Positions 12,901 to 24,517 of a DNA stretch of 64,000 bases are shown here, in pieces (within the stretch, counting starts at the first letter, position 1; every line of letters starts with the position of its first letter). A program made the position numbers and the translations under genes. Origin of the DNA: Turritopsis dohrnii (Eukaryota > Cnidaria > Hydrozoa > Anthoathecata > Oceaniidae); the NCBI GenBank assembly GCA_027922465.2, contig BQMF02000265.1:434001-498000 (forward strand). The letters run 5' to 3'. The notes under the pieces are model-generated. The model was given only the letters and a program-made list of their open reading frames with translations. It was not told the DNA's origin and ran no database searches.

Positions 12901-15900
12901 ACCTCAGCCCTGATGCCATTCTTTACCTCTATAAATCTGCTATTCGACCTTGTATTGAGTATTGTTGCCATATCTGGGGTGGTGCACCCTCTGATTCTCT
13001 AAATCTTTTAGATCGTATCCAGAAAAGAATCTGTAATGCTGTAGGTGATGAACTTGCAAGGAAACTTGACACACTCTCCCATCGCAGATCTGTGGCGTCT
13101 CTTTGCTTCTTTTATAATACGGAAAATGTTCAACTGAGCTCTCTTCTCTCATCCCTGCATTAAAAACTTTCAAGCGAAACACAAGATATTCATCTAATTG
13201 CCATGATCATACTGTCAGCATCCCAAAACCATCAAAAAATTTTTACGAACAAAGTTTCATTCCTCGCTCCTCCACTCTCTGGAATTCTTTACCCCAGTCT
13301 GTTTTTCCTTCTCATTATAATCTTCAACACTTTAAATGTAATGTCCATCGTCACCTTTCCTCCTTGTACCTCAATACACATAAGTGGTTTTAAACCTTGT
13401 ATTGAGCGACTAATTAAAAAAAAAAAAAAAATGTATGAGTAAACAAATAATTGCAAATATATCCATATAAACCAACTGTCATAAATATGACAATAAATAA
13501 AAACCTATTTACTGTCCAAGAGTGCCGTGGACAACTTGGACCTAAAAATACAACCAACAACTCAGGTATGTAAACATAGAATTCGCTCCACTACTGACTA
13601 AACAAGAAAACATGGAACTCCTAAACATACACAGAATGGACGGGAGGAAAGTGAACTAAAAAATGCAAAGTAACTTAAACAGCAGTTAAGACTCATGACT
13701 GTGTTCCCTTCCAGTTAACATGCTTTGTTAACATAACATCCATTTCGAAATATTATGTAATCATTTATTGGATATTTTTAGGAATGTCATAACTTAAATG
13801 CGAGTAAAGAATCGCTACTGTGTGAGCTACTTGATACTTACAATAGATTGCACCAGGTAAGAAAGCACATTCATGAACCTTGTCACCAGTCTGTTCCAAA
13901 TACAAAGGTACTTGCAATAGTTCATGTTCTTTTAGCTTGATAAATTTGTTGGAAAACTTTCAATATTGGACAACAACAGCCATGTTGGTACTATCGAGCT
14001 ACCACCCCAATTTGTGAAAAAGTATGTGATTTTGCTGAAATGGCTTGTCAATTATTGTTCAAGGAAACAACATACTTTAAACAGTGAACTTGAAAATGAA
14101 AGGAGAAACATAACTTTTAATTGAATAATCTAGCTCAGCAAAGTTAGTTCGTTTAATAGCAGTTGACTGACTGATAGTGTGCTTGTCACCAGAGTGACAG
14201 GTCTACATTCAAAGTCATACCAGTGACTATATTGACAATCGCCTACCACGTAGTACTCAGCTTGACAACAGGTTTGATTGGTTGAAGCAATACTGCACCT
14301 CACATAGAAAATGTAGATGCTCTATCAAGGATCTCCTTTACATGGTCTTCATTGATAACAGTGCAATCAGGACTGAAGAGGATATCCTACGTGAACATCA
14401 GTAAAAGAAAGAGCAAATAAATAAATAATAATCAATTAACTCTGGACTTAAGGATGAGTTTAGAATTTTTTTAAGCTACTGGTTGAAAACTAAACATTGA
14501 AATTGGTGTTATAGATATTCTATAATGATGTCACGCTTATCAAACAAACAAATTAACGCCATATTGGAGTTGTATCATTCAAAATTTGTGGAACTGTGTG
14601 CAGAAGGGACAGGTACTTTCATTTCAAATTCTTATCAACATAACGGTAAAGTAAAGTACTGTATCCTAGATCACTTAAATGCTCATTAGACTTTGTGTTA
14701 AGCAACAGATTGCATTTTGATTTCTAGATCTTTCTCTCAGCAAACTGGAGCAGTTGACATATGTAGCATGGTACTTGGTTTTACTTCATGCTTCGGTTAT
14801 TCCAGAACTGGGCTACATGACGGAAGAACTTCTTAAGACTATCAAAATCCTGAAAGATGTGAATGCTGAAGTAAAAGAGAAATTGAATAACAAAAGAAAA
14901 GGGAATAAATCACGTATGAGGGTAAAGACTATTTCTTTGTTGCTTTACTAAGTTAAGTTCTAATCAAAGAAACGAGAGAATTTATTGCATGATGAATTAA
15001 CAGAATTATTAAAGATACATGAAAGCCTAATTTTGCATGTCTTGCGAAGTTTGTGAAAGCACAACCCATTTGCTGTGCATTATTGATTTACACACACACA
15101 GTTTACACACAAAATGATACCTGTTTACATTGCATACCAAAATAAAAGATATGAAATCTAAAGTAAGTGTAACTAAATTAGAATTAAAAATCAGATTTAG
15201 ACTGGATTTCACTGCATTAACGTTGGCAAAAGTTAGTTATGAAACACTTTAGAAGGACTTTTGAACAATGAACCGTAGACTCAAAAACTTTGTCACAAAC
15301 CTGTTGGCCAATGTGAACCTCAAAAAGTCAGCGATTTCCATTGATTAGTAAGGTATTGGCACCTAAACACCACGTTCTATTGGGTGAACAATCCAGTTGT
15401 TTCACTTTTAGATTCAATTTACAAAATTACTACAATTCTTAAGCTAGAATTAAGGATTCTTTAAACAGTGAGACAGCCAAGTACTTTGAAACAGAGCTTT
15501 TGAGATTCCCTTCGTTGTATAGGTTTGAGACGGAGTCTTTACTGAAAATTACTAGTAACTCCAGAAATTCTTTCTTTGCAATAAGTAACATGATCAGTTC
15601 CCTTTCACTGTTTTGTCAATGCATCACATGTGAAGTTTATCATCTGCATCACCTCACCTGTTTCTCTCAAGGGTAGATTGTCTTGCATCTCCAGCATCAT
15701 CCAACTTGCAACAAACAAGTTTAGTTTATTTTTAAAAGAATTTACATTCGAAGAAGAAGTTGATGGGTTGATAGACACAGAATACATGAGGGAGAAATCA
15801 CCGAACAAGTATCTGGATAATTATTTACAGGTAAGACATAAGGATTTTGTTTTGTTACGTCAATCGGTTTAGTGTGTACATTCTTCTTCTTATTTATGTT

Positions 15901-18900
15901 TTTATTTTATTACTATTTGTGTATTTGTGTATATTTCTTTGCGTCATTACCAGAATGACATGAAGAAAAAATATAGTTGTCAACAAGAAACGTAAATAAT
16001 ATTGCTAGCTTTTCATTTCTTTGTTGTCGAAACAGATTTTAATAATGGTAGAATTTGATTTATTAAAAACGTTTTTCAATTTTGTTTCATTCAAGTACTG
16101 CCTAGTTTTTGTTGTCTGTTGATGTTGTACGGTGAATGTAAAAATTTCAATTTATACATGCTTGAACCAGAAAAAGCCTTTTGTGGAGTGGACTTTCACA
16201 CTTATTCTCAAATAGAAGACTGTACCAGTCCCTAGTTTTTTTTGCGTTTCTGCAGTCTGTCCAGTCTGTTTGGGCATAAATAGAAGATGAGTGAACAGAT
16301 CAATATTGCAGAATGTTCCAATTTTTCTTTTTGATTTTCTATGACCATGCTGTTGTTTGTCTGTCCCAACTTGCTTGGTAGATCATCTGGAAGCTTTTTT
16401 CCACTCTTTCCTTATACCAATCTTCAATGTAGCATAAAATAACATAAGAAAAGATTTTAGTGAAACCTCAATATTTTTGGCTGTACTTTATTTTATTTTT
16501 GCTTTGTGTAAAATCGTAAATACAATTATGTTGTTTTCTTTCTGGCCCAGCAAGCAGTTCTCTCTCCCAGCAAGCAGTTCTCTCTCAAAAAAAGGCAAAC
16601 ACATTTAATTGAACTGCCATTTTAGTGCTTGGTTTTTAGTTCTGCTTTTGCATTGAGCAATTCAAAATTGATGGAGAAAGTGAAGAATGGATATCTGCAA
16701 CCACATCACTTCTTAACGAATTGAATGTTCACGCAGAAGAGAATGACGAGGAATGGAATTCACAAGTAGGTTTCTTACAGTAGTGGAACGTATCTGTATT
16801 TCGCATTTCCAAACCAATTTCGAATAGTTTCTCATAATTTCCTGCAGAATTCTAGTCTAATAATCATGTTAACTGAAACCATTTCATAGTCGCTGTTTAA
16901 AAAGATTTGAAAAGATTTTCCTTGTTGTCCTTCTTTCTTAATCTTTTCGTTTTATCAGGGAAGTACTGTTGAGTTGGCTATAATACAACTCTCAACTGAA
17001 ACTACTCAGGATCTGCCTATGCTAGTGTTGATGATGTAAATATAGACTTTGTCAGATGTAGTGCACCTTCTCCTGTCCTCTTATAGTTTTTCTGCATCTC
17101 AGAAAGGACTCACAGGAACGCGTTATTCAACCTGTTCACACATAACATTCTTACGTTTTTGGCGCACAATCACTACGCTGTAATTGATTGGATCATAAAG
17201 AGGTCTTGGATTACCAAGTATGGTTTATGATTCTTTCATGGACTTTCTTTGTATGTCCCAAGCTGAAATTTAGTTCTTCTTTTCTTCTAAAGAAATTATG
17301 ACTTCTTTAAACAGTGCAGCGTGCTTTGAGATCATCACCCGGTTGCTAAGAAAAGTACTAAAATACTTCACAACTTAGAAGTTACTGGTTACTAAGGGGC
17401 ATCTCATATAGTTATCGTTGTGTTAGGTTAAGGCATTGAACATTTTAGTTCTCTCGACGTCTCCTCACCAATCTGCTTGGAACTTTACAACAACGCCCAC
17501 TTCCAAAATGGAATTATTGCAGAAATTAATAAATCGATACAACAAGACGAAATGTTTGTTGACGTGGAAACATTTCGGGATGAGTATGCCCAGGAAGATA
17601 ACAAGACAAGCGTTGTCATGGAAATGTGTGAAGAATTCAAAAAATGCAGCAGACTTCAACATAGTTCTCTAGTAGAAGCAGCTGTTGTTTTACAAGTAAA
17701 CCAATATGAATTCAAAGCAAGAACATGTCATTTTCTCTTCTTCGTAAAAATCTTCTTCGTCTTGTTCTTTATTTTAGAAACTTAATCGACTTCCCCTTGA
17801 GTACTTGACATCGGATAATCTTTTGATTCTATCCTTATTCTCGATCAAACTTCAACATTGTTTGACTAAAAAAGAGGTAAGTTGCCGAAATGTTCTTTTT
17901 CAGGGAACTTGTGTTGATCACATGATTGTATACAACCTCTTACCCAAACCCTGTGGCAATCTCTATTGACTAGGGAATCTGTGGTAGATCTGCAAACATG
18001 TTGACATGCCTTGCTCATCAGCTCTCCGTAGATTAGTGAGGCAAAGTTAATTGGAATTAATATTTATGTGTTGTCTTAAGAAAGTGCAAAATTGTGAAGA
18101 TCGTGTTGATCTGTCATTATGAAGTCATGTGAGACACTCACATCTCACCTTTTTCTGATGTTTTAGAAATTGCTTCAGAAAGACTGCTTCGTGTTGATCA
18201 CTAAAATATGTGACGTCATTTCACACCGCCCTCCTTCGCAGTGTCACTTACCACTGAATCACATGTTCAAAACAAATATGGATTATTACAGTAAAGTAAG
18301 CGTCTTATTCTTATTATTATTTCTGTCTAGCGTCAACTTCTCTCCACGAGCGACGATATCCAAGCAATACTTGTACACGTGAGAAGAACTTCACAATAAA
18401 TAACTCAGTTTTAAAATCACCAATTCCAGTCACCAATAAAAAAATCTCTGAAATCACGCCAATGATTAACGCCCATCCAAGACACGCACCTCGAATAACG
18501 CCCATCCATCATGGACATCCACCTCTAGACTTCGATGCGCAATTTTACTTTCGTATTTAAAAGTCTTAATTGCGCATTTATTTCATGCATTTTTACTCCC
18601 TTATAGTAATAGGGTTTTTCCTTTATTTTTTCAGACAGCTTCTGAAGATCCACTGATCGTCCAAGGTCTTGGGAAGATAGCGAAAGCTCTGATCGAAACA
18701 TCGAAAGACGCTGACGAAATAACTCATCTATGTACCAAGGTAAGGTTAATGTGACCATGGAATCACATAGCTATCCAAACAGTAAGTTTTAAAAAGATGC
18801 GTGAAGATTGTGATGCGTAAATGCAGAAAGTGCAATCACGACCTGTTATTAAAGCGCCTGTGAATGTATTCCTTTTCAAACTTCTACAGCAGGCTGTTCT

Positions 18901-21900
18901 AAACATATGCGAAAGTACTTGGTGTAACCCGGCCCTTAACCGCTATGAGGAAATTTCATAGGTTTACAATTCAAGATGAAGTTAGTATGTATAGCAGTAA
19001 AAAGCGTGTTGTTGTTGTTACATTAGATCGCTTCATCCTTGGAAAGTGAAAAAACTCTGAGGTTGTCTTTAGCACTATGCAACGAAATCTTGTCTGTAGT
19101 CGTGCAAGTAGGTTTTATTATCTCCTTTGAGCTTACACTTTTTGTGTAATACTACAGATGGTTTTCATGAGTTCTATGGTACTCAACGAGATGCGGAAGA
19201 ACGGTGGAAACATTGACAAGAACGATGATAGACAAGAAATTGAGACATTTTTTAAAAAATTGATTTTTTTTAAATGTTTTAAAAATGTAATGCTACTTTT
19301 AGATTGTAACCAACCCGGTCATCAAGTCGCGAAGAAACAAAATGGCGTACACCTGTGCTCTCCATCTTAGTGACCCAATCGTTGCATTGCTTCATAACAC
19401 AGAACACACTCCAGATCTCGTGGGCATTTATACCAGTTTGTGTAAAATTGTCAACCAGTCCGTGCTGAAACTGTGCGTTATATCACCACCTCGGTTTTTG
19501 AGACCTAGTTAATTATTGGCATAGATGTGGTTTGGTGCTGACTGATGTCCTATAATTTGTACACGCAATGTGTCTTAATGTCTAGCTATCGCGTCGTATC
19601 GTGTCGTATCGTTTGTTTTTTCAGGAAAAAACCAAGCATTCTAGAACCACTGGAAGACAAGCTAGTTCGAACGTTTGAAAATCTTGAGCCATTATTATGG
19701 AAGGAGGTCTCCTCCTCGGAGGCACATCTGAATGTTAGAAATGATTTGCGTGTATGTTTTTGTATTTTGTTCAACAGAAACAGGTTGTTTGTAATGATTT
19801 CAAACAAAATTTATATTAGAGCAGTGATTTCACTTTACATAAATCACCAAATTGACACCTGCTTGTGAAAACATTTTACAATTTTTTCTCAGTACGTATA
19901 TATCTTGGATGTCATCTACCAATCAGGATCTGAATTCGCCCTCCGTCTTCGTGCTCTTTTGCAACAGTCAGAAGCAGACTTAGTACAACGTTTGCAGAAA
20001 AAGATGGAGTGTGATTGTAACGCTGAGGTTTTCTATTCTAATCTTATCACCAGTATTGTGTTACAAGTTGATGAAACGAAGCTGTCCGTGCTGCTGGAGG
20101 TACTATCGGACAGTTTAGTAAGTACACGCGTTTATTAAGTAGCTACACGCGTTTTTAGATAAAAAAACACGAACCAAATGATGTGTTTCTATAACAAGAT
20201 GGTGCCATTATGCTATCTGTATGCTTGAAAAGCTCTTATTTTCGTTTGAATGAATGAGGCATTTTGCAAGAATTTACTCCTTTAAACCAGACAGAAATTA
20301 CAAAGTTTTGACTGAAAACTAGTTGTGATTGCATCTCGTTCGATAAAACTAGTTGTGATGGTAATCGAGTCAAAGCTTTTTTAATGGAGTTCTTTAGTGG
20401 TATGGAGGGTTAGTATACCTGGGAACGTTTCCTTATTTGACCAAGATAACAGATTTGCTTTCTCTCACACACTAGACAGGGTTGATGAGAGCAGAGTCTT
20501 TCGTGGAAGCTCCTTTAATTGTTTGGAAAACGTTGTTGCTAGGCAAGTGGACCAAAGAACAAAGAATTGTGTTGTGGAATTTTTTGCCCAAGGTACGTTT
20601 GTATTGCTCCACTACTCTGAATAACAGAGACTACTAGACATGCTCTTGTCTGACTGAGATTAAAGTTTGAATTATCGAAACAAGCTTGTGTTTCATACTA
20701 GGTGATGGTGACATGTGTACAGCTAGTGACGGTCGTAGAAGATTTTTCTGACTTGGAACACATACTCCAACTATTGGTTGGTTGTATCAACATTTCAAAG
20801 GTCTGTGTACATTCCCAGTGGACGAAATTTTCAAAAAAATCACTGCGATGAAGAGCGTCTTCGTTGAAATTACGTATATATCTCTATAGAAATGCACTCC
20901 TTCGCAGTGATTTTTCAATATATTTGCGCACTGGTTTACACTGTCTCCATTCACATTGCAGAGTGTGTTGATATCACAAGGTGCGATCTTGCATACATGA
21001 AAGTCTCTTTCATACGTTTGCAAGAACAAAGCATTACTCAGCAAGAAATAACAGAAGTAGCAAACGATCGCATCTTGTTAACGTTAGTGTAAAAATAATG
21101 CAAGGATGTGTTCACATTATCAAACCCTCTAAAAGCTTGTTTTGCAAGAGGTTTTTATGCACCAGTATCGAGAATATTTTTCAACGTCACAAACACCATT
21201 GTAACACCAATACACACTAATATGCTGATTTTTGACCAAACTTTTGAAAATTAGCCCTATAATTTGAAATCAACGCTAACAAATAATTATGTTCACCTAT
21301 TTAGCATTCTATGATGTCTCAGTATGTCTCCTGTGTGTACCAGGCCTTCATTCTTGCTACAGAATTCATGAAAACTCAGAAATTTCAAAGGTAAGAACGA
21401 ATTAGTTTTTGTGCGAAGGTTCAAGTTGTTGTCCTAAATATGAACTTTGTCTGCTTACCTCCATTATCTGAATTGTCTCAGTTATCCTGTTATAGATTCG
21501 TGACTTATTTTGGTTTGGTGTTTGAATTGGCGAGTCAACTATTATTCAATCACCAACCGGCCGTTTATACTAGTCTGCCATCATACTTGCAGAGTGTAAA
21601 TTATATCTTTTCTTAAACATGTAAACAAGGTAACTGCGCCCTTTCTAAAACTGCGCCCTTTGATAAACCATGATGAAACATGTACCGCCCATCCTCTTTC
21701 TGGTTTCTTACTAACCACATTACTTTACATCGTCCTTGCTTCTTTAACATACTTCACGTTTGCTGGAAGGTCTCGTGCTATTCGCCCGCGAAAACTCTTC
21801 CCCACAGATGGAAAATGAAGATTTATCATTATGTTGTCAAAAGATGGCCAGGTAGGAAGGTCTATACTGCCAGTCTATAGATGATTTCGCTCATATATAA

Positions 21901-24517
21901 GTTTCTGTAAAGCGAACAATATTCTAAAATAGAATATTTCTTCAAACGGCGCGGTGTATTGATGCGCTAATTTGATAAAAAATGTTCTCTCTTCGAGATT
22001 TTAAATTGATAATTCTAATTAATTAACTTGTTTGTAACAATAAAATGCATCTAACCTATGGAATTGAAATTCGGTGAATATATATAACAGCAATTCAAAG
22101 AAAGAACTTTCTTCGTAAGAGTCTGACAAGAAGATGCTCCGATTCACTGTCTATTGACCGACCATCGTGACCTACCGACAGGCATATACAAGTGTCGGTT
22201 TTATGCGATGTCGGCAGCATGAAGATTCGCAGTACTCTACCAGTTACTCATTTTAGATCAGGAAAAGTTTTTGTTGACATACAGCTTTCTTTGTTCCTCA
22301 GTTATACCAGCATGTTTTAGTAAGCGCATGTATCGCGGTCTGCCGTGGCGTTTATTACAGGAAATACCTTGTCGGGAATAATTCCGTATCGGAAAATTTT
22401 CCCCGACGAAATTATCCCCGATAAGTACCTAAATTATCCCCGATAAGTACCTAAATAATCCCCGATAAGTACCTAAATAATCCCCGATAAGTACCTAAAT
22501 AATCCCCGATAAGTACCTAAATAATCCCCGATAAGTACCTAAATAATCCCCGATAAGTACCTAAATAATCCCCGATAAGTACCTAAATTATCCCCGATAA
22601 GTACCTAAATTATCCCCGATAAGTACCTAAATTAAATGAAAAGAGAAAGAAGGAAGTTGAAAAACATGCTGAATCATCATCTATTTCTCACTAAAACAAA
22701 ACGTTCAAAGTTGAGGATTTCTTGTTTTCTTTGATGTGAGTCAGGCTATACCACAATGCCATCAACAGCTTCATGGAATATAGAGGTTCTTATGTCACAA
22801 CTACACAGCAGTTCAAGTCCTTCTGCATTCCCTTGATAATCACACCAGATTTCATCATTACTACGGAAAAGGGTTGGATGAAGTTGACACGAAAAAAAGT
22901 AATACCTTAGTGCCTCGAATAAGCGCCCGGGCGTTTATTTATTTAATGTTCTAAGTTGGGCGCTTATTCGAGGAGAAGGCTAAGGACTGAAATTGGAAAG
23001 GTACATTGTGTGTGTATATGAAAGTTCAAATATATAGATTTTGACACGTTGGTTTCAGTTTTTAGTTTCTTTTGGAAAAAAAGCGTTTTAGAGCTTGGAA
23101 GTAATTACCGACACTTGATTAAAGAGGAAAAATGATACGAGAGACAATGTCTGTAACATGGAATTCATTCATGCATAAATTCATTTCAACACAATTCAAT
23201 TAAACGGACAGTGATATTATGACACAGATCGAAATTGTATCTAAAGATCAAGGTCCTCATAGTCTTCATAAGAAATAGCGCTCAGTATAGTCGAGCCACT
23301 TTGAAGATTTGGTCCAAATTAGCCTCGGATGATCAGCATAGTCAAACTGCTTGTACAAATTTTCATGAAAATTGTTTGCAGATTTCATTGGAAACTCTTG
23401 ATTCTTCATTATGATTGCTACATTCTGGTGTTTTGAGGTTATGCTTGGAGACATGACGTATAACGCTATTGATGAATTTTTTCTTGTTATAGACTTTACC
23501 GTGAAATTGGAGGCCACAAGACTGTCATCACGAAAGTAAGAATCCTTTTAAGATGAGTTTATTTTGTTTTTGTCTAGTTTTTGTCGACGTCAGCATCTCT
23601 TCGCGTTCCTATTAAAACGAATGTTGCACCATCCATTACTCTCAAGGTTCCTCGTCTTCATCTCACTAATATTAAACAATAAGAAAATCGAAAAACGAAG
23701 ATAGGAAGTCAATTTTTTCGATTCTGTTGAATTGCTGTTAAAACCTCAGTTACTTCATAACGATATTCGTTGTTTTTGCTATGCCGTTATGGCACTGTTT
23801 TACAATACCATTGATGATGCGCTTTTGGCGCGCCATTTACTTCGTTCAAAGAAAGGAGATTTTATTTTTATGTTTTAGTATGCCCCATACATTATTGCTG
23901 ATTACGTAAGGGCTTGTCAGGTGGCCATGTTTGACGCAAAACACAAGGTACGAGTTACACGGTAGATTATGATGACGTGGTTTTTCGAAATGTCATTCTT
24001 ATCATCTAACAATTTGAAACTTTATGGTGTAAACCTTGTAAAATTTGTTTGGGTTAGTGAGGGTTAGGTTCAGGCTATGCCTCGTTCTTTCAGACTATTT
24101 TAAGAAGCTTTTAACCGAGAAGTTTAACTGCTTTCAAATCGTAAGATGGATACCCCCTCTTATTCATTCTACGCAAAACATTTTTTGAAAGTTTTGAACA
24201 CTGAAACATCACCAATTATGTCACTGTGGTATCCTTCGTAAAACTTGCTTGTTTATAACCCAACACCGTGAAGGAGTACACATTTTTCCACGAATGGAAA
24301 CGATGTTCTATTGACCGTGCTCCGTGTGACCTTGATAACAAATATTTATTCTCCTTCGTAGAGTATGCTGGATAGCGGTATCTATTGTGTGATTGACACA
24401 TGCACCGAGTTTGAATTTGCTCTTCTGACCACAGTCCTGGACAAAGCTGATAAAGAACTTTTTCGGAGAATTCGAACGAATTATGAGAAACATCATAAAT
24501 TCACGGGGAAGACTTGA
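3964..24517 (+). CDS. URB2: Urb2/Npa2-like nucleolar ribosome biogenesis protein, about 40 exons
   Basis: Urb2/Npa2 proteins act in early 60S pre-ribosome assembly in the nucleolus. The best evidence is the C-terminus, built from phase-matched exons 21305-21390, 21496-21595, 21808-21851, 23493-23535, 23879-23947 and 24362-24517 (stop TGA). These read through YAPYIIADYV, then LDSGIYCVIDTCTEFE and NYEKHHK, the order of the family's last domain. Other exons that join in phase: 4512-4560, 4614-4736, 10024-10158, 10251-10384, 10512-10635, 10764-10825, 11326-11491, 11588-11673, 11805-11919, 13782-13856, 13936-14021, 14515-14612, 14728-14921, 14970-15052, 15469-15633, about 15671-15830, 16640-16765, about 16974-17035, about 17086-17218, 17449-17695, 17778-17876, 18167-18295, 18635-18739, 19027-19107, about 19159-19280, about 19303-19460, 19625-19751, 19893-20117, about 20398-20591, 20703-20806 and about 20964-21086. 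The total is near 1,550 codons, similar to vertebrate URB2 (about 1,520). The proposed start ATG at 3964 and the joins around 4120-4510 are not phase-resolved. The product looks alpha-helical throughout, with no catalytic motif, as expected for the family. Confidence 0.82.
5985..6420. repeat. 208-bp tandem duplication in the Penelope-like element
   Basis: Two consecutive copies, beginning acattgttgtgtatgt at 5985 and acatagttgtgtatgt at 6193, share tgtggaggagggtgtgtatg and tgtgtgggctttt blocks. A shorter third piece repeats the tgtttgtgtgggctttt block near 6410. All open frames here are low-complexity products of the GT-rich composition. Confidence 0.75.
6728..8695 (-). pseudogene. Penelope-like reverse transcriptase, one in-frame stop
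   Basis: A frame of 655 codons interrupted once, by TAA at 7633-7631 just after the SLYTNIP motif; the frame resumes with DEGTHTAMYYI without a shift. The upstream half has KKSDKGSNICIMN, FYGLPKIHKKNHPLRPIVS and VTADVKSLYTNIP. The downstream half has INGTSMGTRMTPPYANLF, the catalytic Asp pair as LIDDIFFIF, and a thumb ending near AFKNPPSLKDILTHS. These are hallmarks of Penelope-like RTs. The ATG at 8695 is the first in frame. Canonical Penelope proteins continue into a GIY-YIG endonuclease after the thumb; here the frame ends five residues later (AQHQ, stop) and none is visible downstream. The copy is therefore inactive as read, unless the stop is an assembly error. Confidence 0.87.
8933..9556 (-). 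CDS. Thr/Pro/His-rich ORF upstream of the Penelope-like RT
   Basis: A 207-codon open frame beginning MDNSNMQITSSTD, 237 bp upstream of the RT start on the same strand. The first 80 residues have mixed composition; the rest is dominated by His, Thr, Pro and Asn with no domain I recognise. Overlapping frames on both strands stay open as well, so part of the openness is a by-product of the A/C-rich composition. It could be a first ORF or leader protein of the retroelement, or only non-coding element sequence. Confidence 0.35.
   Translation of the reverse strand: MDNSNMQITSSTDIHLTFTKMKVDTDPTPTPLLTPIHSPNKFESMDIRLNQHNTLTVIRENSNTCTTSPQRNTSNCLHRPQTIYYLHRPLNNHVDFYFLHPHRPYPTHGNHHKYAEPHYAHQHQPQPHHYSLVHHKFNNTKDADFCSPHPQLQHDILIHRKHATFTTPHITRNTSTTHGTTASFTPPTQNHIQCTYANHEQLLFFST
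9613..9885 (-). CDS. Short open frame without ATG at the 5' edge of the element
   Basis: Ninety codons between stops, with ordinary protein-like composition unlike the neighbouring low-complexity ORF. It contains the stretches KFYTDTIYIKCAPS and LWYYHDIYNGTSTYING and ends with FNEI before TAA at 9615-9613. No ATG is present, so it would be a truncated or spliced piece. I do not recognise the family; a decayed element ORF is the likeliest reading. Confidence 0.3.
   Translation of the reverse strand, partial: QKIKIQNRAKFYTDTIYIKCAPSLIIQHLYSSYAYDKNKINKRYHQIKWICNNLSTKNALWYYHDIYNGTSTYINGTIRSIKNDDDFNEI
12415..12720. repeat. Degenerate CAAGGACAG repeat in an Urb2 intron
   Basis: Variants of accaaggacag or gccaggacag occur at about 12423, 12452, 12480, 12521, 12618 and 12664. 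Two copies are followed by a similar taagcttagtctgtat / gagcttactctgtat block. Spacing is irregular (28-97 bp), so this is a decayed minisatellite rather than a clean array. Confidence 0.5.
12815..13431 (+). mobile_element. 5'-truncated LINE (CR1/L2/Jockey-like) with poly(A) tail
   Basis: The plus strand encodes the 3' end of a non-LTR reverse transcriptase ORF: YLSPDAILYLYKSAIRP, then CIEYCCHIWGGAP, LLDRIQKRI and LSHRRSVASL. The frame then breaks near 13120 and continues in other frames to SFIPRSSTLWNSLP and LNTHKWF. A run of 16 A at 13416-13431 follows about 25 bp after the last coding residues. The 5' truncation, frameshifts and poly(A) fit a dead target-primed insertion. It lies in the Urb2 intron between exons 11805-11919 and 13782-13856, in the sense orientation. 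Confidence 0.87.
20814..20934. mobile_element. Small MITE with CCCAG-type ends in an Urb2 intron
   Basis: About 121 bp, starting CCCAGTGGACGAAATTTT and ending AAATATATTTGCGCACTGG-like sequence. It contains an internal palindrome (AATCACTGCGA / TCGCAGTGATT). It is closely related to the element at 42136-42256: both have gaagagc, ttgaaatt, a tatatttc/tatatctc run, catagaaatgcactcctt and gattttt/gttttttaa in the same order. It lies only seven bases past the splice donor of Urb2 exon 20703-20806. A tt dinucleotide on both sides could be the target duplication. Confidence 0.7.
22411..22630. repeat. 22-bp tandem repeat, 10 copies
   Basis: Ten uninterrupted units of attatccccgataagtacctaa, with aaataatcc in place of aaattatcc in the middle copies. 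The array lies in the large Urb2 intron between exons 21808-21851 and 23493-23535. The preceding 30 bp (ccccgacgaaattatccccg) looks like the seed from which the array grew. High identity implies recent expansion, so copy number may vary between individuals. Confidence 0.95.
22913..22973. repeat. 16-bp perfect inverted repeat CCTCGAATAAGCGCCC
   Basis: CCTCGAATAAGCGCCC at 22913-22928 is mirrored by GGGCGCTTATTCGAGG at 22958-22973, separated by 29 bp. Related fragments (cctcgaataacgccc near 18490, ggcgcccctccaaacgccccc near 43260, gagcaagcgcccac near 29030) suggest a dispersed family of short foldback elements. Confidence 0.6.

Noticed and set aside
13203..13442. Plus-strand frame after the LINE reverse transcriptase fragment
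   Set aside because: It is an out-of-frame reading of the LINE C-terminus; the correct residues (STLWNSLP, LNTHKWF) are in another frame.
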